Shown here in pieces: positions 1-12,060 of a stretch of DNA of 64,000 bases (position 1 is the stretch's first letter; each line of letters starts with the position of its first letter). Source of the DNA: Lepisosteus oculatus (Eukaryota > Chordata > Actinopteri > Semionotiformes > Lepisosteidae). The DNA lies in the NCBI RefSeq assembly GCF_040954835.1, contig NC_090709.1, positions 45,826,490 to 45,890,489 of the forward strand, written 5' to 3'. Both the position numbers and the translations under genes were made by a program. Under the pieces are notes generated by a model. The model saw nothing but the letters and a program-made list of their open reading frames with translations, was not told the DNA's origin and made no database searches.

Positions 1-976
1 TTAGTATACATTTACAGAACATTACTACATAATAAAACATTGTATCTTATTCGTACCATTTTGATATCTCATGTACTTCGACACACAAAACAGGACCCTG
101 AAAATGGTCCTGTGATCAATGGTTCTTGATCAGACTATATTTAGGTTTCTCATTGCGTTATTTACCCACATCCAGAACATATCTACCAGATTTCATGTGC
201 CTTCAGGTTTAATTTTTTTTTCCAATTTGTGATTAAAAAGGTAAATGCAGTTTATTTAGTTTTTTGATAGCGTACCAACTGCTATCATAATAAAAAAATA
301 AAATATTTATACTGATTTAGTTTTATGTGTTTTCAAATGTTTTACGTTAAGATGCAATTACCAGATCTGTTGTGTTCATTTAAAACATCATAAAATACAG
401 TTTTGGAAAAAATGACAAAGAACCTAAAGTATTATTCAGTGAATCCGTGATGATGGTAAGATAGTGATAGTAGATCCATTCAGCTGATTTCTCCTTAGTG
501 TAACAGTTTATGTCTGTTAATTCATCCTCAGAAAAGTATTGACATTCTTCCACAGATTAATTAATGTGAAATTCAGATATTTGTTTTACGTTGTGAGTAA
601 AATGTTTAAAATCATGACCTATTATATCTATTATGAATAAACCATATTATAAAAAAGCATATACATTTTTTATTACACTAATATATAAATTTGGTGTGCT
701 GTGGCCTGAAAAACTGTAAACTCTAGCTCATGTAAATTCCAATTTCAAAACAATTTCTCCCACAGACTGCAAGATAATTAAAAGCAAAATCTGTGGTCTA
801 CTTAATAAGTGACAGTGACAAAACACTGCACTGCAAAATTAGGAGATCATTCAAGTCATGAGACTGTTTCTTAATGTGTTCTAGCATTTCTCCAATGCTT
901 TATGTTGTGCATCTTATTTTCCAAAGCAATTTTTGCACATAAGTTTGTACTAGTGAAAGACGTTGTGATTTATATA
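1..976. other. AT-rich sequence without a recognisable gene
   Basis: Open frames here are short and resemble no family I know. No tRNA, SINE head or terminal inverted repeat was seen. It is the left flank of the first large TIR element, which begins after the TA at 975-976. Confidence 0.5.
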
Positions 977-1611
977 CAGATGCAGCCATTTAAAATGCGC
1001 GGGCGATACCGGATTATTTTGTGGTGCGCTTTACGCGGTCTACCGCGAGTTACCGTAAATTCTCCTATAATACCGCAAGCAAAATAATAGTATCCGGAAT
1101 TTCCTGAGTTAATAAAGCTCAACCTCTCATGTTTGAACTGTCGCCATCAAAGTCTTTAACGAAGATATTACTAATAGTATTAATAATGAATGACCTTGGA
1201 CAAGCTGTAAACAAAGTATTGCCTTTGTCCAGATTCTTTTTTTCATTGACCGTCTTTGTAAAAGTAACACCACAGCATTTCGCAATCACGCATTTGTTTC
1301 CAATAATGCAAAGTACAGTGATTCACCATGCCTTTCACATGCTCATAAAAGAGATTGATTTAGGAACATAAACATATTACCATATGCAAACTGTACTGTA
1401 TACAGTATGTATATGTATATTTAATGTCTTTACTGTGCCCGTTTAAGTATTGAATATTTATATGGAATTTTACCATTGAAGGGAAATCTTAGTGCCTGAG
1501 CATAAAAAGAATAGGAGCATACTGTAATGCGTGTGAAGGCCATAAATGATATTAATTTTGGAACTTAAACATACAGTATATGGCTGGTCTCGGTACTTTA
1601 AAGAAAACATA

Positions 1612-1800
1612 CAGATGCAGCCATTCAAAGTGCGCGGTACAGACACGTACCAGAGGTAATTGGCTACGGCGTCGCGCATTGTGACGCACGATGACGCGCG
1701 GTACCACGGTACGTGATTGGTTGACCAACAGGGACACTTGTGGTCCGTTGGTCTGTCGTAGAAAGATTTACAGTAAACGTCTTTATGGTGTCCGTTTTAG
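1612..1800 (+). repeat. Nested R-type terminus of the TIR element family
   Basis: CAGATGCAGCCATTCAAAG starts here directly after TA. It is followed by the R-type subterminal sequence (GTGCGCGGTACAGACACG, then GATTGGTTGACC), which matches the inverse of the right ends near 40300 and 48980. The sequence just before it (up to 1611) matches 34240-34457 of copy 3, and the junction falls exactly at the TA of 'aaaacaTAca'. This is an inverted family member inserted at a TA inside copy 1. I could not find its other end. Confidence 0.6.
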
Positions 1801-2210
1801 TATTTAATATTTATATGGAATTTTACCACTGAAGGGAAATCTTAGTAGCTGAGCATAAAAAGAATAGGAGAATACTGCAACGCGTGTGAAGGCCATAAAC
1901 GATATTAATTTTGGAACATAAACATACAGTATATGGCTGGTCTTGGTACTTTAAAGAAAAAATACAAACCAATATTCCATTTCTCCCTAAACATTTTAAG
2001 CATCGAAGTCTTTAACTAACGTGATACCGGAGTCAACAAGCATACTTTTAGAATTTGATTAAAAGGGAATATTATATGGAATTGCGTATCTAAAGAAATT
2101 AATAACGATATAATTATATTCATGTACCGCAACACAAGAATAATACACGCTGTACATTGTCTGTTGATAATGTTTCTGTAGTGCTTTTTCAGCACTCTGC
2201 ATGTGACCTT

Positions 2211-2281
2211 GCTGGTGGCGCAGTGGGTTAGGTTCCTAACTCCCATGTCACATGGTCTGTGATTGAATCCCATTGGAGCCA
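2211..2281 (+). repeat. tRNA-like module in TIR element copy 1
   Basis: A box TGGCGCAGTGGG fits the Pol III type-2 consensus, and GATTGAATCC about 45 bases downstream is B-box-like. The whole stretch reads like a decayed tRNA ending GGAGCCA. It is followed by TTTAACAAACATTTCTTTG, the same right-hand context as the modules at 10985, 34683, 39085 and 14385. A closely similar module lies inverted at 39085-39155. The stems are too poor for a working tRNA. Confidence 0.55.
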
Positions 2282-3947
2282 TAAATTTCCTTTAACAAAC
2301 ATTTCTTTGAAAAAATGAAACGTTTCCCTGCGTCAGAGATTAAATAAAACCTCACTCGCACCAAACAAATTTATATTTCTAAATATCACAACATGATTGA
2401 ATATAAGTCATTTTAATAACAATGAATAGTCACCTAGGTGTTACAATATAAACATTTATATTGATTTAAATCGCGTTTTGATTTAAATCGCAAACGCGGG
2501 TTTAAATATATGTGTTTTTTGATTCACAATCAGACAAATGCAACATAAATTGATATCTTTGTCTTCTAAGTATCTTAATAAACTTTCAGCATAGCTTTCT
2601 CCCCGTTTAGATTTTTCTTGGGATCTTGGGATCAAACGTGGAAAGATTAGATTGTAATCGTTTTTATTTTTTAAATACATTTTAGAAAAGTGTAATCTAT
2701 ACTAAAAAGCTGTACACCACCTGCTATAAAGATACATATTGTAATACTTTCAAGTTCGGATAGGACAGACACGAGAACTCAGACTTGCGGAGTTAAAGCC
2801 TTGATTTTATTTATCACCTTTAAAAGTGGCATCTCAAAGCAAAGTAAATACCCAACACTGATTGTATCCATCTGTCATGCTAATAAAGCACCTTGAATTG
2901 AATTGAATTGAATTGAGGGAGAGAGGGAGGAGGGCGAGCGAGAGAGCCAGGACAGACAGGCAAATAAGATACACTCCACAGACATTCACAACAGCGACAT
3001 ATCATAAAACGTTTGCACATATAGTTAAGGTATTACTTGGTTTTCAAAGTGCAATGAAATACAATATTGTTGTTGCTGTTATTGCTGTTTTTATCCTGTA
3101 AGGCGTTTTGAGGAGCCACCTTTAAAGGCGATATATAAAAGCGCTGATTCTTATGGCATGTGTTCTGCCAGGGATTCAAAAATGTTTTTTTTTAATCGCG
3201 TATCTAAGGAAATAGCAGTATAACCTTGTTCATGCACAAACAGTGGCATGTTACATTATTAATTTGGGTGTCTCCTCTTGCCAGAAAGCTCTAAATTGCA
3301 TTTTGAGTGCGGTTTTTGGCTTTTTTAAAATTGCAACCCATAAATAAAGCTGATACTGTTTAGACTTTGAATTATTTAAACTGTATTACAGCAGCACAAT
3401 GGACAATGCAACGTAAATTGCAAAAATGCACTTGGAATCTGTCCAAGCCCTACTTTGTCAGGCATTTTCTTTTACTGCAACGGACATAAAAACTCCCTTG
3501 CTTTTAACAGAGCGTTTCATAATTTCTAACTACGAAAATTATTTAAACTGCGACACTTATCATTCAACCAGAGCTCGAAATATCACAAGGATCCCCAAGA
3601 GCACAGCAAAGACTGTATTAAAAGAATCGCGTATCTAAAGAAATTAATAAGATATAATTATATCCGTGTACTCCGACAGGGCTGTTTAGGGCTGTTTCAC
3701 CTCTCTCCTCATGTGACTCTATTCAAAAGCCATTTAGCAAAGAGGGGATGAGAAGAGTGACAAACTAGTATACTTTAGATCTTTTTTTCTGAACTGGGGA
3801 AAATCTGATCATGTTTCTCTGTAACAATAATAAAAAACATTGTCACACCCGGACTGTTAAATCAACGCATGAGCACGTCAAAGCCCATTGAGGAGCCGGG
3901 CGCAGTAATTGTTTTGTCCCTTGATTTACTGATCTGCATTAATTACA

Positions 3948-4141
3948 GAAATCGAGTTCCTGCTCTTTGCAGACGACCTGGTCCTGCTGTCGCCCACAGA
4001 ACAGAGGCTGCGGCAGAACCTGGCACTGCTGGAGCAGCACTGTCAGACCTGGGCGCTGACAGTGAATCTGGATAAGACCAGAGTTATGGTTTTCCAGAAA
4101 AAAAGCCAGACCTCAGGGAAACAGGTACAAATTCACACTTA
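3948..4141 (+). pseudogene. LINE reverse-transcriptase fragment captured in TIR element copy 1
   Basis: The frame gives FLLFADDLVLLSPTEQ and then NLDKTRVMVFQKK, which is the reverse-transcriptase catalytic motif FADD (block C of the palm) with the downstream helix of non-LTR retrotransposons found in fish. After FQKK the family-like continuation (QGNRYKFTLNN) lies in the next frame, so one A has been gained in the A-run. The flanking sequence is element-specific and shared with copy 2 of this fragment at 37408-37602. The fragment therefore travelled inside the DNA element. It is non-functional: only about 65 residues of a full reverse transcriptase remain. Confidence 0.8.
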
Positions 4142-6104
4142 ACAACAACACATTAACACCTAACAACGGGAGCAGGGCCGAATTAGGCCAGTAACCACTA
4201 TTGTTAAACATACAGAAAAGAATATTAAAGTATTGGCTTTAGTATTAGCCTTACAGAACATTAAAGTGCCCCTTTCTATTCAGCGGGTGTCTGAGCCGCT
4301 GTGTCCTATCTTCTGACAGTCGCTGTTGTGAATGTCTGTAGAGTGTATCTTATTTTTAGTACTATATTTTTATATTATATTCCCTATTAATCAAACTCTA
4401 TGAGTATGTATCGGCTTGTCCCCCCCTCCTGCCCCTCTCTGTGTACAGTAGAGCCTCCTGTCCAGCCAGCACATGTCCACAGACATTCACAACAGCGACA
4501 TATCATAAAACATTTGCACATATAGTTAAATTATTAGTTGTTTTTCAGGAAGTAAAAAAAAACACTCAAATTACTTATCCAGTCTCTCGAAATAAAGTTA
4601 TTTTTCAAGCAATGCAACAAACTTCGGGCAAAGTGTTTTTTTTAAATCCAACATTAACAGCCGCATCATAAATCTTGTCAGTCAGCTCTTTTTTCTCTAT
4701 TTGAATTGTGGCAATTCAAACAACCTGGGATAACAAGTGGTCTCAAAGTCACCGAGCTCACAGAGCTTCAACAACAGATGACAATTCCTTTAGTCCTCCC
4801 TTAGTCTTCCTGAAATTGTCGGATTATGAGTGAATTAAAGCATCTTATTAAAAACACGTTTGCGTTTGTTTGGGAGCTATATTATGTATTTTTCATATGT
4901 AAGATATAATGATGTGTTCCCGCTTACACATTGCACGACTTTAAAAGCTAGAAAAACAGGTTTAGATTCACATTATCTGGCGAGCCTTGTTTTGTCAAAG
5001 GACAGCACAAAAAAAACAGACAATACATGGGGGGGAGGGCAAGCGAGAGAGAGAGTTTTTTACCCTCTGTCAAAAAAAAACCAAATCACCCGGGGCAGAG
5101 ACTCTGGGGGGATCATTGTGTGGTACAGAACGGAGCTCAGTCAATCCAAACAAGTTCAGTAGTAAAGAGAGAAAAGTCAACAATTGATTTAAGGACGATC
5201 TGTCAAAGTGCAATGAAATACAATATTGTAGTTGTTGCTGTTATTGTTGTTTTTATCCTGTAAAGCGTTTTGAGAAGCCACCTTTAAAGGCAATATATAA
5301 AAGCACTGATTCTTATGAAATGTGTTCCGCCAAGGATCTAAATGTTTTTTTTTTTAATCGCGTATCTAAGGAAATAGCAGTATAACCTTGTTCATGCACA
5401 AACAGTGTCATGTTACATTATTAATTTGGGTGTCTCCTCTTGCCAGAAAGCTCTAAATTGCATTGCATTTTTTGACTTTTTTAAAATTGCAACCCATAAA
5501 TAAAGCTGATAGAGTTTAGAGTTTTAATTATTTTAAACTGTATTACAGCAGCACAATGCACAATGCAACGTAAATTGCAAAAATGCACTTGGAATCTGTC
5601 CAAGCCTTACTCTTTCAGGCATTTTCTTTTACTGTAACGGACACAAAAACTCTCTTGCTTTTAACAGAGCGTTTAATAATTTCCAACTACGAAAATTATT
5701 TAAACTGCGACACTTATCATTCAACCAGATCCCGAAATATCACAAGGATCCTCTAGAGCACAGCAAAGACTGTATTAAAAGTATACTAGTGACAAACTAG
5801 TATACTTTAGATCTTTTTTTCTGAACTGGGGAAAATCTGATCATGTTTCTCTATAACAATAATAAAAAACATTATTTTACATATCACCTTTATGTGATAT
5901 CACCTTAAGGACAGCACATACAAGGGTTAATTGCACAATGGACCGCGCAAAGAAATTTAATATAGTCTTCTTTAGGTGTGAGGGCAGGAGTGGATCGCAG
6001 AAGGCATAATCAGCAAATTAGGAAAACAAAGAACAGGACAGGTGAGACGTTTATCCAGAGAGCAAGTGATCAGAAATAGGAACAGCTGTTACGCCCAGGT
6101 TTTA

Positions 6105-6106
<2 letters not shown>

Positions 6107-6138
<32 letters not shown>
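6107..6138 (+). repeat. (CT)16 microsatellite
   Basis: Sixteen uninterrupted CT units. They abut GCTGAATGAATAAA, the polyA region shared with the BEN gene of copy 3, where the corresponding place holds a mixed GT/CT-rich tract. Confidence 0.95.
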
Positions 6139-6140
<2 letters not shown>

Positions 6141-6190
6141 TGAATGAATAAAATAATTTTATTAAAAACGCGTTTGCGTTTGTCTGGGTA
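6139..6190 (+). other. Remnant of the BEN-gene 3' end in TIR element copy 1
   Basis: GCTGAATGAATAAA followed by ATTAAAAACGCGTTTGCG matches the minus strand of 35890-35940, the polyA region of the BEN-domain gene in copy 3. Homology continues downstream through GCTTTGAGATGCCACTTTTA. The BEN coding exons are absent upstream, where a CT microsatellite and unrelated sequence sit. This implies the family once carried the gene in this copy too and lost it, or that the polyA region pre-dates the capture. A further shorter copy of the motif lies near 4835-4880. Confidence 0.5.
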
Positions 6191-8059
6191 TTTACTCTGT
6201 AATCTGTGGTTTCCATCTACTGTATTGCTTTGAGATGCCACTTTTAAAGGTGATATGTAAAATACAGTTTTTTATTGTTATAGAGAAACATGATCAGATT
6301 TTCCCTGGTTCAGAAAAAAGCCGATTAAAATCTGTAATCTTTCCACTTGTATGTCATCGGAAAATACAAGAAGTTTCTGCTTTGTGTAAGGATGGTATCA
6401 AAAAGTAATCTAAGTGGTGAGAAAGCTGTGCTCCTCAAAGCGCTTTACAGGATAAAAACAGTAACAACAATAGTGTTAGGCTGGGCAAACGATTTTTTTA
6501 CAGAAATACAAAATGAGATATAATGATGTGTTCCGGCGAAGACATTAACGAGTACAACCCCTCTCTCTGCGGGAGTGCTGGCTGTGACGAATTAAACCGG
6601 TTTCACAGGTATTTTCAAAGTAGAAGGGGGCGAGATTTCTAGCGAAAGACACTTCCCCCTCCAAAACCAAGGAAGTACAGTACTTACTAGTTAAGAAAGC
6701 TAGGCTCCTCAATGAAATCGCTTTAACATGCTAATGCGTTGGTGTAACAGTCCGGGCGTGGCAAGCTTTTAATGTCAACTCGACTCGATTGGAAGACAAT
6801 GAACATATTCTAGCCCTAAATGAATTAATAGCAAACATGGTTTACATAAAAAACATTTTTCCAAGAAAGTTTATAATAATACAATCCAAAGTTGAAATCT
6901 GAGCCTAAATAAAAAGAAAAAGCATTTTCAGAGAGCAAGTACGCTGTGTTTATGTAGAAAAAGTGATTAGGTTTATAAGCAATCTAATTACTTATTAGTT
7001 TAAAATGCTATATAAAATAAAGTTTATTATTAATTTGCTGGACAGAGTGGTGAACAATATGGATAAGACAAAGATAACGATCCTGATCAGTTTAGAAATC
7101 TGTGTACGCTGTAAGGTTTTTACTTCTTAAACTTTTAAAATACACGTTTCGAATAGAAAGAAATCATCTTCCTGGAACAGTATGTATAGCAAGCCAGCAC
7201 GTCTTTTTTCTCCAATCAGAGGGGTTAGACGCTCGGTTAAAAGCAAAGGAGATTGTCTGTTATAGTGGACATAAAAACAAGAGTTCGCTGGCATTATATC
7301 CTAGAAGACACAGACCGGCACCAGACCGGGAGAATGCCCACAGCATAAAAGAAAATGCCTGATTAACTAGGGATTGGACAGTTTACAAGTGCTTGTACAA
7401 TCGATGGAAATGTTCAAATAAATGTGCAAAAGAAATAAACAAAATAATCATTTATTTCTTTATCATATTGGCTAGCTAATGTCCTCTCTTTGCTAGTTAG
7501 TGGCTGTGTTTCTGCGTTGGGTAGCAACGGGTGACTGTTCTCAGGCGGAAGATGTAAACAGCTTAATTTTCGTGTTAAATAATTTTTTAAGATTAAAATT
7601 CATCCTATACAGCAATCACATATTTGGGTACCGTTTCATAAAACTTTCATGCTTAAAATGTTTAGGGAGAAATGGAAGACTGGTGTGTATTTTTTCTTTA
7701 AACTACCAAGACCAGCCATACACAGTAAAGTTTACGTACATACAGTAATGTTTATGTTCCTAAATTAATATCGTTTATGACCTTCAGATGCGTTATTCTC
7801 CTCTTCTTTTTATGCTCAGCTACTAAAATTTCCCATTAGTGGTAAAATTACATAGAAATATTCAAAACTAAGCGGATTAAAATGTGCACAGTAAAGACAT
7901 TAAATGAAATAAATCTTTTCACTACCAACCAATGCACCACGAGTGCCCCTGTCGGTCATTTTGGCCAGCCAATCACTTACCGCGGTGCCCTGCGGTGGCT
8001 TGTGGGTAGATTACCGTACCGCGGGTTTGTACCGCGCATTTTGAATGGCTGCATCTGTA

Positions 8060-9898
8060 TCAATAGTACCACTATTCTGTAACAGCTCTTTCAGTAAACC
8101 GGTGGACCAAACAATTCAATAAGAAGTTTTTTAATTTAATGACAATTACCTTCAAGGAGTCTTTAAGCAAAGGGTCCAGGTGAAGGGTGCCAAGTTCAGA
8201 AAACACAGTCTTGCTTATATCATCAGACCCTAAATGAAAACATTTTAAGTGCTTTACTCCAACAGCATAAAGCACGTAAAAAAAAAACTTAGCCTGTGAA
8301 TATCAATGTTTAAAGATGTACACAATCTTTAGAAAATGTGTCTTTATAAACACATGTATAGTTCTCAAGTGAATGACTGATACCTTTTATGTTCATTAAG
8401 TTCAGTGAGAATTTTTCAGAAATTTTATTTTTTTTTTGTTTTGAAATCTTAATGCATGACAACCCCTGTAATACAGTACAAGCACCAGTAAAAAATAGCA
8501 AAACTTTGTATTCATTAATCACAGTGTTTTGTCGATTCAATATACAACAGGACAGGATTATTAAAAAAATGAAAGGTTAGTTCAAATGAAAATAATGATT
8601 GTATAATTTTAGGACAGCACTAAAAGTCAAACAAATCGGATACATCTCATACAGTTTTGGATCTTGGATAGAAATAACATCTTTGCATGTACAACAGGAA
8701 AGACTAAGCTGTCAGAAGTGAAATCTCTTTGTATTCTGTGAGTCCTAGAACCTAAATAAATTGCTATTATCTCACACCAGAAAGGAGAGATTGTTGAGTT
8801 CACATTCATGACATTCATATCACATGAACTGATAAAGGTAATTCTCTAGAACAGGTAAACCATAGCACAGTGTTGAAGGTATTAGTGCTTAATGTGTAAG
8901 CCTTTTGAACTGCTTTTCAATTGGCTTGAAGGAAGGCTTGCTTAAAACATTGGACTGTGTCTGGGATCTACTTCCATCGGATTTCAGCTCTGCCATCAGT
9001 AGGAAAGAAAACTGTAAACTTACAACTAAATATTTGAACAATTTTTTTTTTGGTAACCAGACTGAGATTCTGTGTCCCCTTCTCCACAAGATATACTGAG
9101 TTAAGGAAACTTTATTTTAACTTAAAAATTACTAACCTGTACGAAATGATTATATTGTTTTTTTAATCAATTAAAATTAATGAATACTCTAACAAGGCAG
9201 AATCTCACCAGAGTATTCAGTAAAATGCAGAATACAAGGTGATCCTATAGCTTGCCCTGACTCTCCTATAAGGCATGAGGTTATTCAACAAGAAAATCAG
9301 GAAGGCATGGCAGAAGAGCACAATAACATTCTGCAGTGAAGGGGTTCTGATGAGCCAACAGCTGCTCCAGTCAGGCTCACTGCCAGTATAGAGCCCAGCC
9401 ACAAGAAGAGTGAGGAAACTGACCCAAGTGTGATTACAGACCAACATGTCTGACTTCTACATCTAAGATTATGGAAATAATTAGAATAATTCAGCCCATT
9501 TTTCAAGGTTTTCAGTTTGTACTTTCAGAAGGTAGGAGCATTTGGTTTTTACTTGGAGGCTGTCTGTTAAAATGTGTAAATAAAGCTAAAAGAAAATTCA
9601 TATTTAATAAGTCTTTATTTCGCCCAGGTCAGGATTTTACATAATATTGGATTTATGTAAATCTTGCATAACTCTGGGGAGTTATTTTATTCCTGGTAAA
9701 TCGTCCATATGTTATTTCTGGGTAAGTTATGCATACGTTTGATCAGATTATAACAACAACTTACTTTGTGTTCCATTGATTTCAAGTCAACATAAGTACC
9801 GAGACACATCCACTTTAAGTTAAAAACGTAATCACTTGAGATGCTTTAATAAGATGTTTTAATGAGCAAAACAGGATAGTTTTGTCCATTCTTTCTAT
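8060..9898. other. Intergenic sequence between two TIR elements, no gene recognised
   Basis: Only short open frames without family resemblance. It ends in a C14 run at 9899-9912. I see no RNA gene or terminal repeat here. Confidence 0.5.
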
Positions 9899-9912
9899 CC
9901 CCCCCCCCCCCC

Positions 9913-10330
9913 ATTATATTAAATGCTGCTCAATTGGATTTGACTTGGACTGGCTGAGATAACTCGAGGTTTGCTGGGATGGTGTGTTTCGGGTCACTGT
10001 CATTCTGATGGTGATGATGGAAGTCATTTCTTCAAAATAATGGCCCAAATATTTCTGTAAACCTCAGAATTCACTCTGCTGCTTTCTCATTATTTATATA
10101 ATTAATACATTATCTATCAAAAGCATTCACTCCCGTTGGATATATTTATCTATTATTGGGTTACTATATGGAATAATTGAGTATTTAATTGGGATTTTAT
10201 GCCATTGATCTGCACAAAATACTTTATAATATCAAAGTGTAGCCAATTCTACAGATCCTGCCAAATGAATTATGGATATAAACCAGAAAATAACTGATTG
10301 AATAAGTATTCATACTTAAAAAAAACACAC
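9913..10330. repeat. Decayed Tc1/mariner relic
   Basis: The stretch GGTTTGCTGGGATGGTGTG...TTTCGGGTCACTGTCATTCTG resembles the antisense of the Tc1 transposase region before DNDPKH. It is followed near 10170 by TTAATTGGGATTTTATG and near 10300 by AATAAGTATTCATAC, which resemble Tc1-type inverted-repeat sequence of fish elements. The relic is too diverged to give a frame. Confidence 0.45.
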
Positions 10331-10472
10331 ACACAAGTGTTTCAATCAATGTGAGATGAGCTCTTAAAATAATCTGTAAATTCAACTGACCAGTGCTTTC
10401 AATTTATCCAATGATAAAGGCTTCCAACATCATTTTTCATGCTTTGATGCAGAGATTAAATATTTTGTCCTA

Positions 10473-10645
10473 CAGATGCAGCCATTCAAAATAAGCGGGG
10501 TACACTGCGGTACAACGCGGTGGGCATGTTGCATCAAACATGCGTCATAACAATTCATTTCAGGTCATACCGCATTTTACCTCTTGGAAATTAGATTATG
10601 TTAAAAGTATCCGGAATCACCTTATAAAACCGCCAGGTGGAGTTA
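10473..10645 (+). repeat. Left-end fragment of an older TIR element copy
   Basis: CAGATGCAGCCATTCAAAA follows a TA and leads into L-type subterminal sequence ending CCGCCAGGTGGAGTTA. The next element (10646) starts right after that TA, at the position where other copies read GGAGCTAATAAAGC. An element has thus inserted into the L end of a relative. Confidence 0.6.
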
Positions 10646-10984
10646 CAGAAGCAGCCATTCAAAACAACCGGGCGATACTGCGCTATAACGCTTGTCGCGG
10701 TATAACTCAAGTTACCGTATAATACTGTATTAATACCGTATATTCTTGCATAATACCACATGGTACCGCAAGTAAAATAATAGTATCTGGAATTTCCGCA
10801 AGGTAGAGCTAATAAAGCTCAACCTCTCATGTACAGCGTTTGAGCTGTCGCCATCAAAGTCTTTACCAAAGATATTACTAATAGTATTCATAACGAATGA
10901 CCTTGGACAAGCTGTAAACTCAAAGTATTACCCTGGTCCACATTCTTTGAAAACGAAAATATTTAATTTTCCACTCATCATGTG

Positions 10985-11055
10985 AGTGGTGTGATGGTCT
11001 AAGTGCCTGACTTCTAAGTGAGAGGTTGGCTGTTCAAATCCAGCTAGTGCTATGC
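10985..11055 (+). repeat. tRNA-like module in TIR element copy 2
   Basis: TGGTGTGATGGT (A-box-like), an anticodon-arm-like CTGACTTCTAAGTGAG and a perfect B box GTTCAAATC are in tRNA order and spacing. The arm would read TCT (Arg). TTTAACAAACATTTCTTTG follows, as in the other modules, although the tRNA-like body differs from those at 2211 and 34683. Confidence 0.55.
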
Positions 11056-11394
11056 ATTTTCTTTTAACAAACATTTCTTTGAAAAAATAAAATAGCAATA
11101 TTATGGACAATTAATTGACTTTTTTATATTTCTAAATATCACAACATGTTCGAATCTAAGTCATTTTTTTAATAACAATGAGTAATCACCGTCTTGCCCT
11201 CTGATCGTGTGGGGATCCGTTTAGATCTCCCTTCAGATTTAAAAGGTTATTAATAATATTTTCGGTGTCACAACTTCAAATTTAGCTGATATTTTGCTGC
11301 CTTCGCATGCTTACACAGCTCCATGGGTAAACTACCGTACGTGACTGAGAAAGCTTTAGAGAACTTAACATTTTTATTATCAACAAATTGTAAA

Positions 11395-11890
11395 TACGAT
11401 GTTTACATTGGGATTATTAATTTTTCACTTAAGTGTATGGAGGAGTGTCAGCTGTCAATGAGAGCAGACCCCCCCCTTAGACTGCGCAAACGATTTTTAA
11501 AAATGTTATAAAGAAATGGAGGCTGTATGCATTACAATATAAACATTTACTGTCAAACTTTAAATCAAAAATTAATTTACAGACGATCTGTCAAAGTGCA
11601 AGGAGAAGCCACCTTTAAAGGCGCTATATAAAGGCGCTATATAAGGGTGCTGATTCTTATGGAATGTGTACCTTTCTTCTTTTTTCAGCATGGAATAAAC
11701 CTATTACTTGATTCTAATGGAAGCCCGATTCCACCAGGAATTAAAAAAAACACTCACTCTCTTGTTTCAATACTTTTTTCAAAATCGCCAAAGCGAGAGA
11801 GAATTTGACGTTTATATTGGCATTATTAATTTTTCATTTGAGTGTATGAAGGAGTGTCAGCTGACCCCCCCTCTTAGGCTGGGCAAACCT
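11395..11890 (+). repeat. Two direct copies of a roughly 95-bp repeat (11395-11490 and 11795-11890)
   Basis: Both contain TATTAATTTTTCA followed by GTGTATG, GGAGTGTCAGCTG and then a C-rich run with CTTAGNCTG. They give similar short peptides (IGIINFS...ECQL) only because the DNA is duplicated. SINE-like tail fragments with 'aaggcgctatataa' lie between them. Confidence 0.6.
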
Positions 11891-11900
11891 GTTTTTAATA

Positions 11901-12060
11901 CAAGTAATAGGTTTATTCCATGCTGAAAAAAAGAAGAAAGAGAACACAACGTTTCGGCCGTGGAGCCTTCTTCAGGTGTCAAGACCTGAAGAAGGCTCCA
12001 CGGCCGAAACGTTGTGTTCTCTTTCTTCTTTTTTTCAGCATGGAATAAACCTATTACTTG
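11901..12060. repeat. Perfect 77-bp inverted repeat with a 6-bp spacer
   Basis: Positions 11901-11977 and 11984-12060 are exact reverse complements by eye, with spacer GTCAAG. Each arm holds CTGAAGAAGGCTCCACGG, CCGAAACGTTGTG and a pyrimidine stretch before CAGCATGGAATAAACC. The end of the arm (ATGGAATAAACCTATTACTTG) also occurs alone near 11690 and, diverged, near 38200. The complete identity points to a recent inverted duplication. The CTGANGA...GAAAC spacing recalls a hammerhead ribozyme core. Confidence 0.9.

Larger units (their letters stand above)
977..8057. mobile_element. Large TIR DNA element, copy 1 (7.1 kb, TA-flanked, no transposase seen)
   Basis: The left end starts CAGATGCAGCCATTTAAAA after a TA, and the right end is the inverse (TTTTGAATGGCTGCATCTG) followed by TA. 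The left subterminal region (type L, GCGCGGGCGATACC...) and the right one (type R, read inward GCGCGGTACAAACCCGCGG) differ, and both are rich in short ACCGCGG/GGTAC palindromes. The same L and R types recur in copies 2, 3 and 4 in this window. Inside are a tRNA-like module (2211-2281), a LINE reverse-transcriptase fragment (3948-4141), a remnant of the 3' end of a BEN-domain gene (6139-6190) and several SINE-like tails. No transposase reading frame is recognisable. A second R-type end at 1612 shows that another family member inserted into or recombined with this copy, so it may not be one simple insertion. TA duplication suggests a TA-targeting superfamily such as Tc1/mariner, but that is inference. 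Confidence 0.65.

Noticed and set aside
1129..1371. 80-codon frame at 1129-1371, repeated at 33959-34201
   Set aside because: Both lie at the same place in the L-type end of the TIR elements; the peptide follows repeat identity and has no domain, and copy 2 and copy 4 do not keep it open.
4128..4145. Splice donor after the LINE fragment (ACAG/GTACAA)
   Set aside because: As a gene feature it is not supported: the GTACAA is simply the LINE codons for Tyr and Lys in the shifted frame. It is mentioned only as a possible signal.
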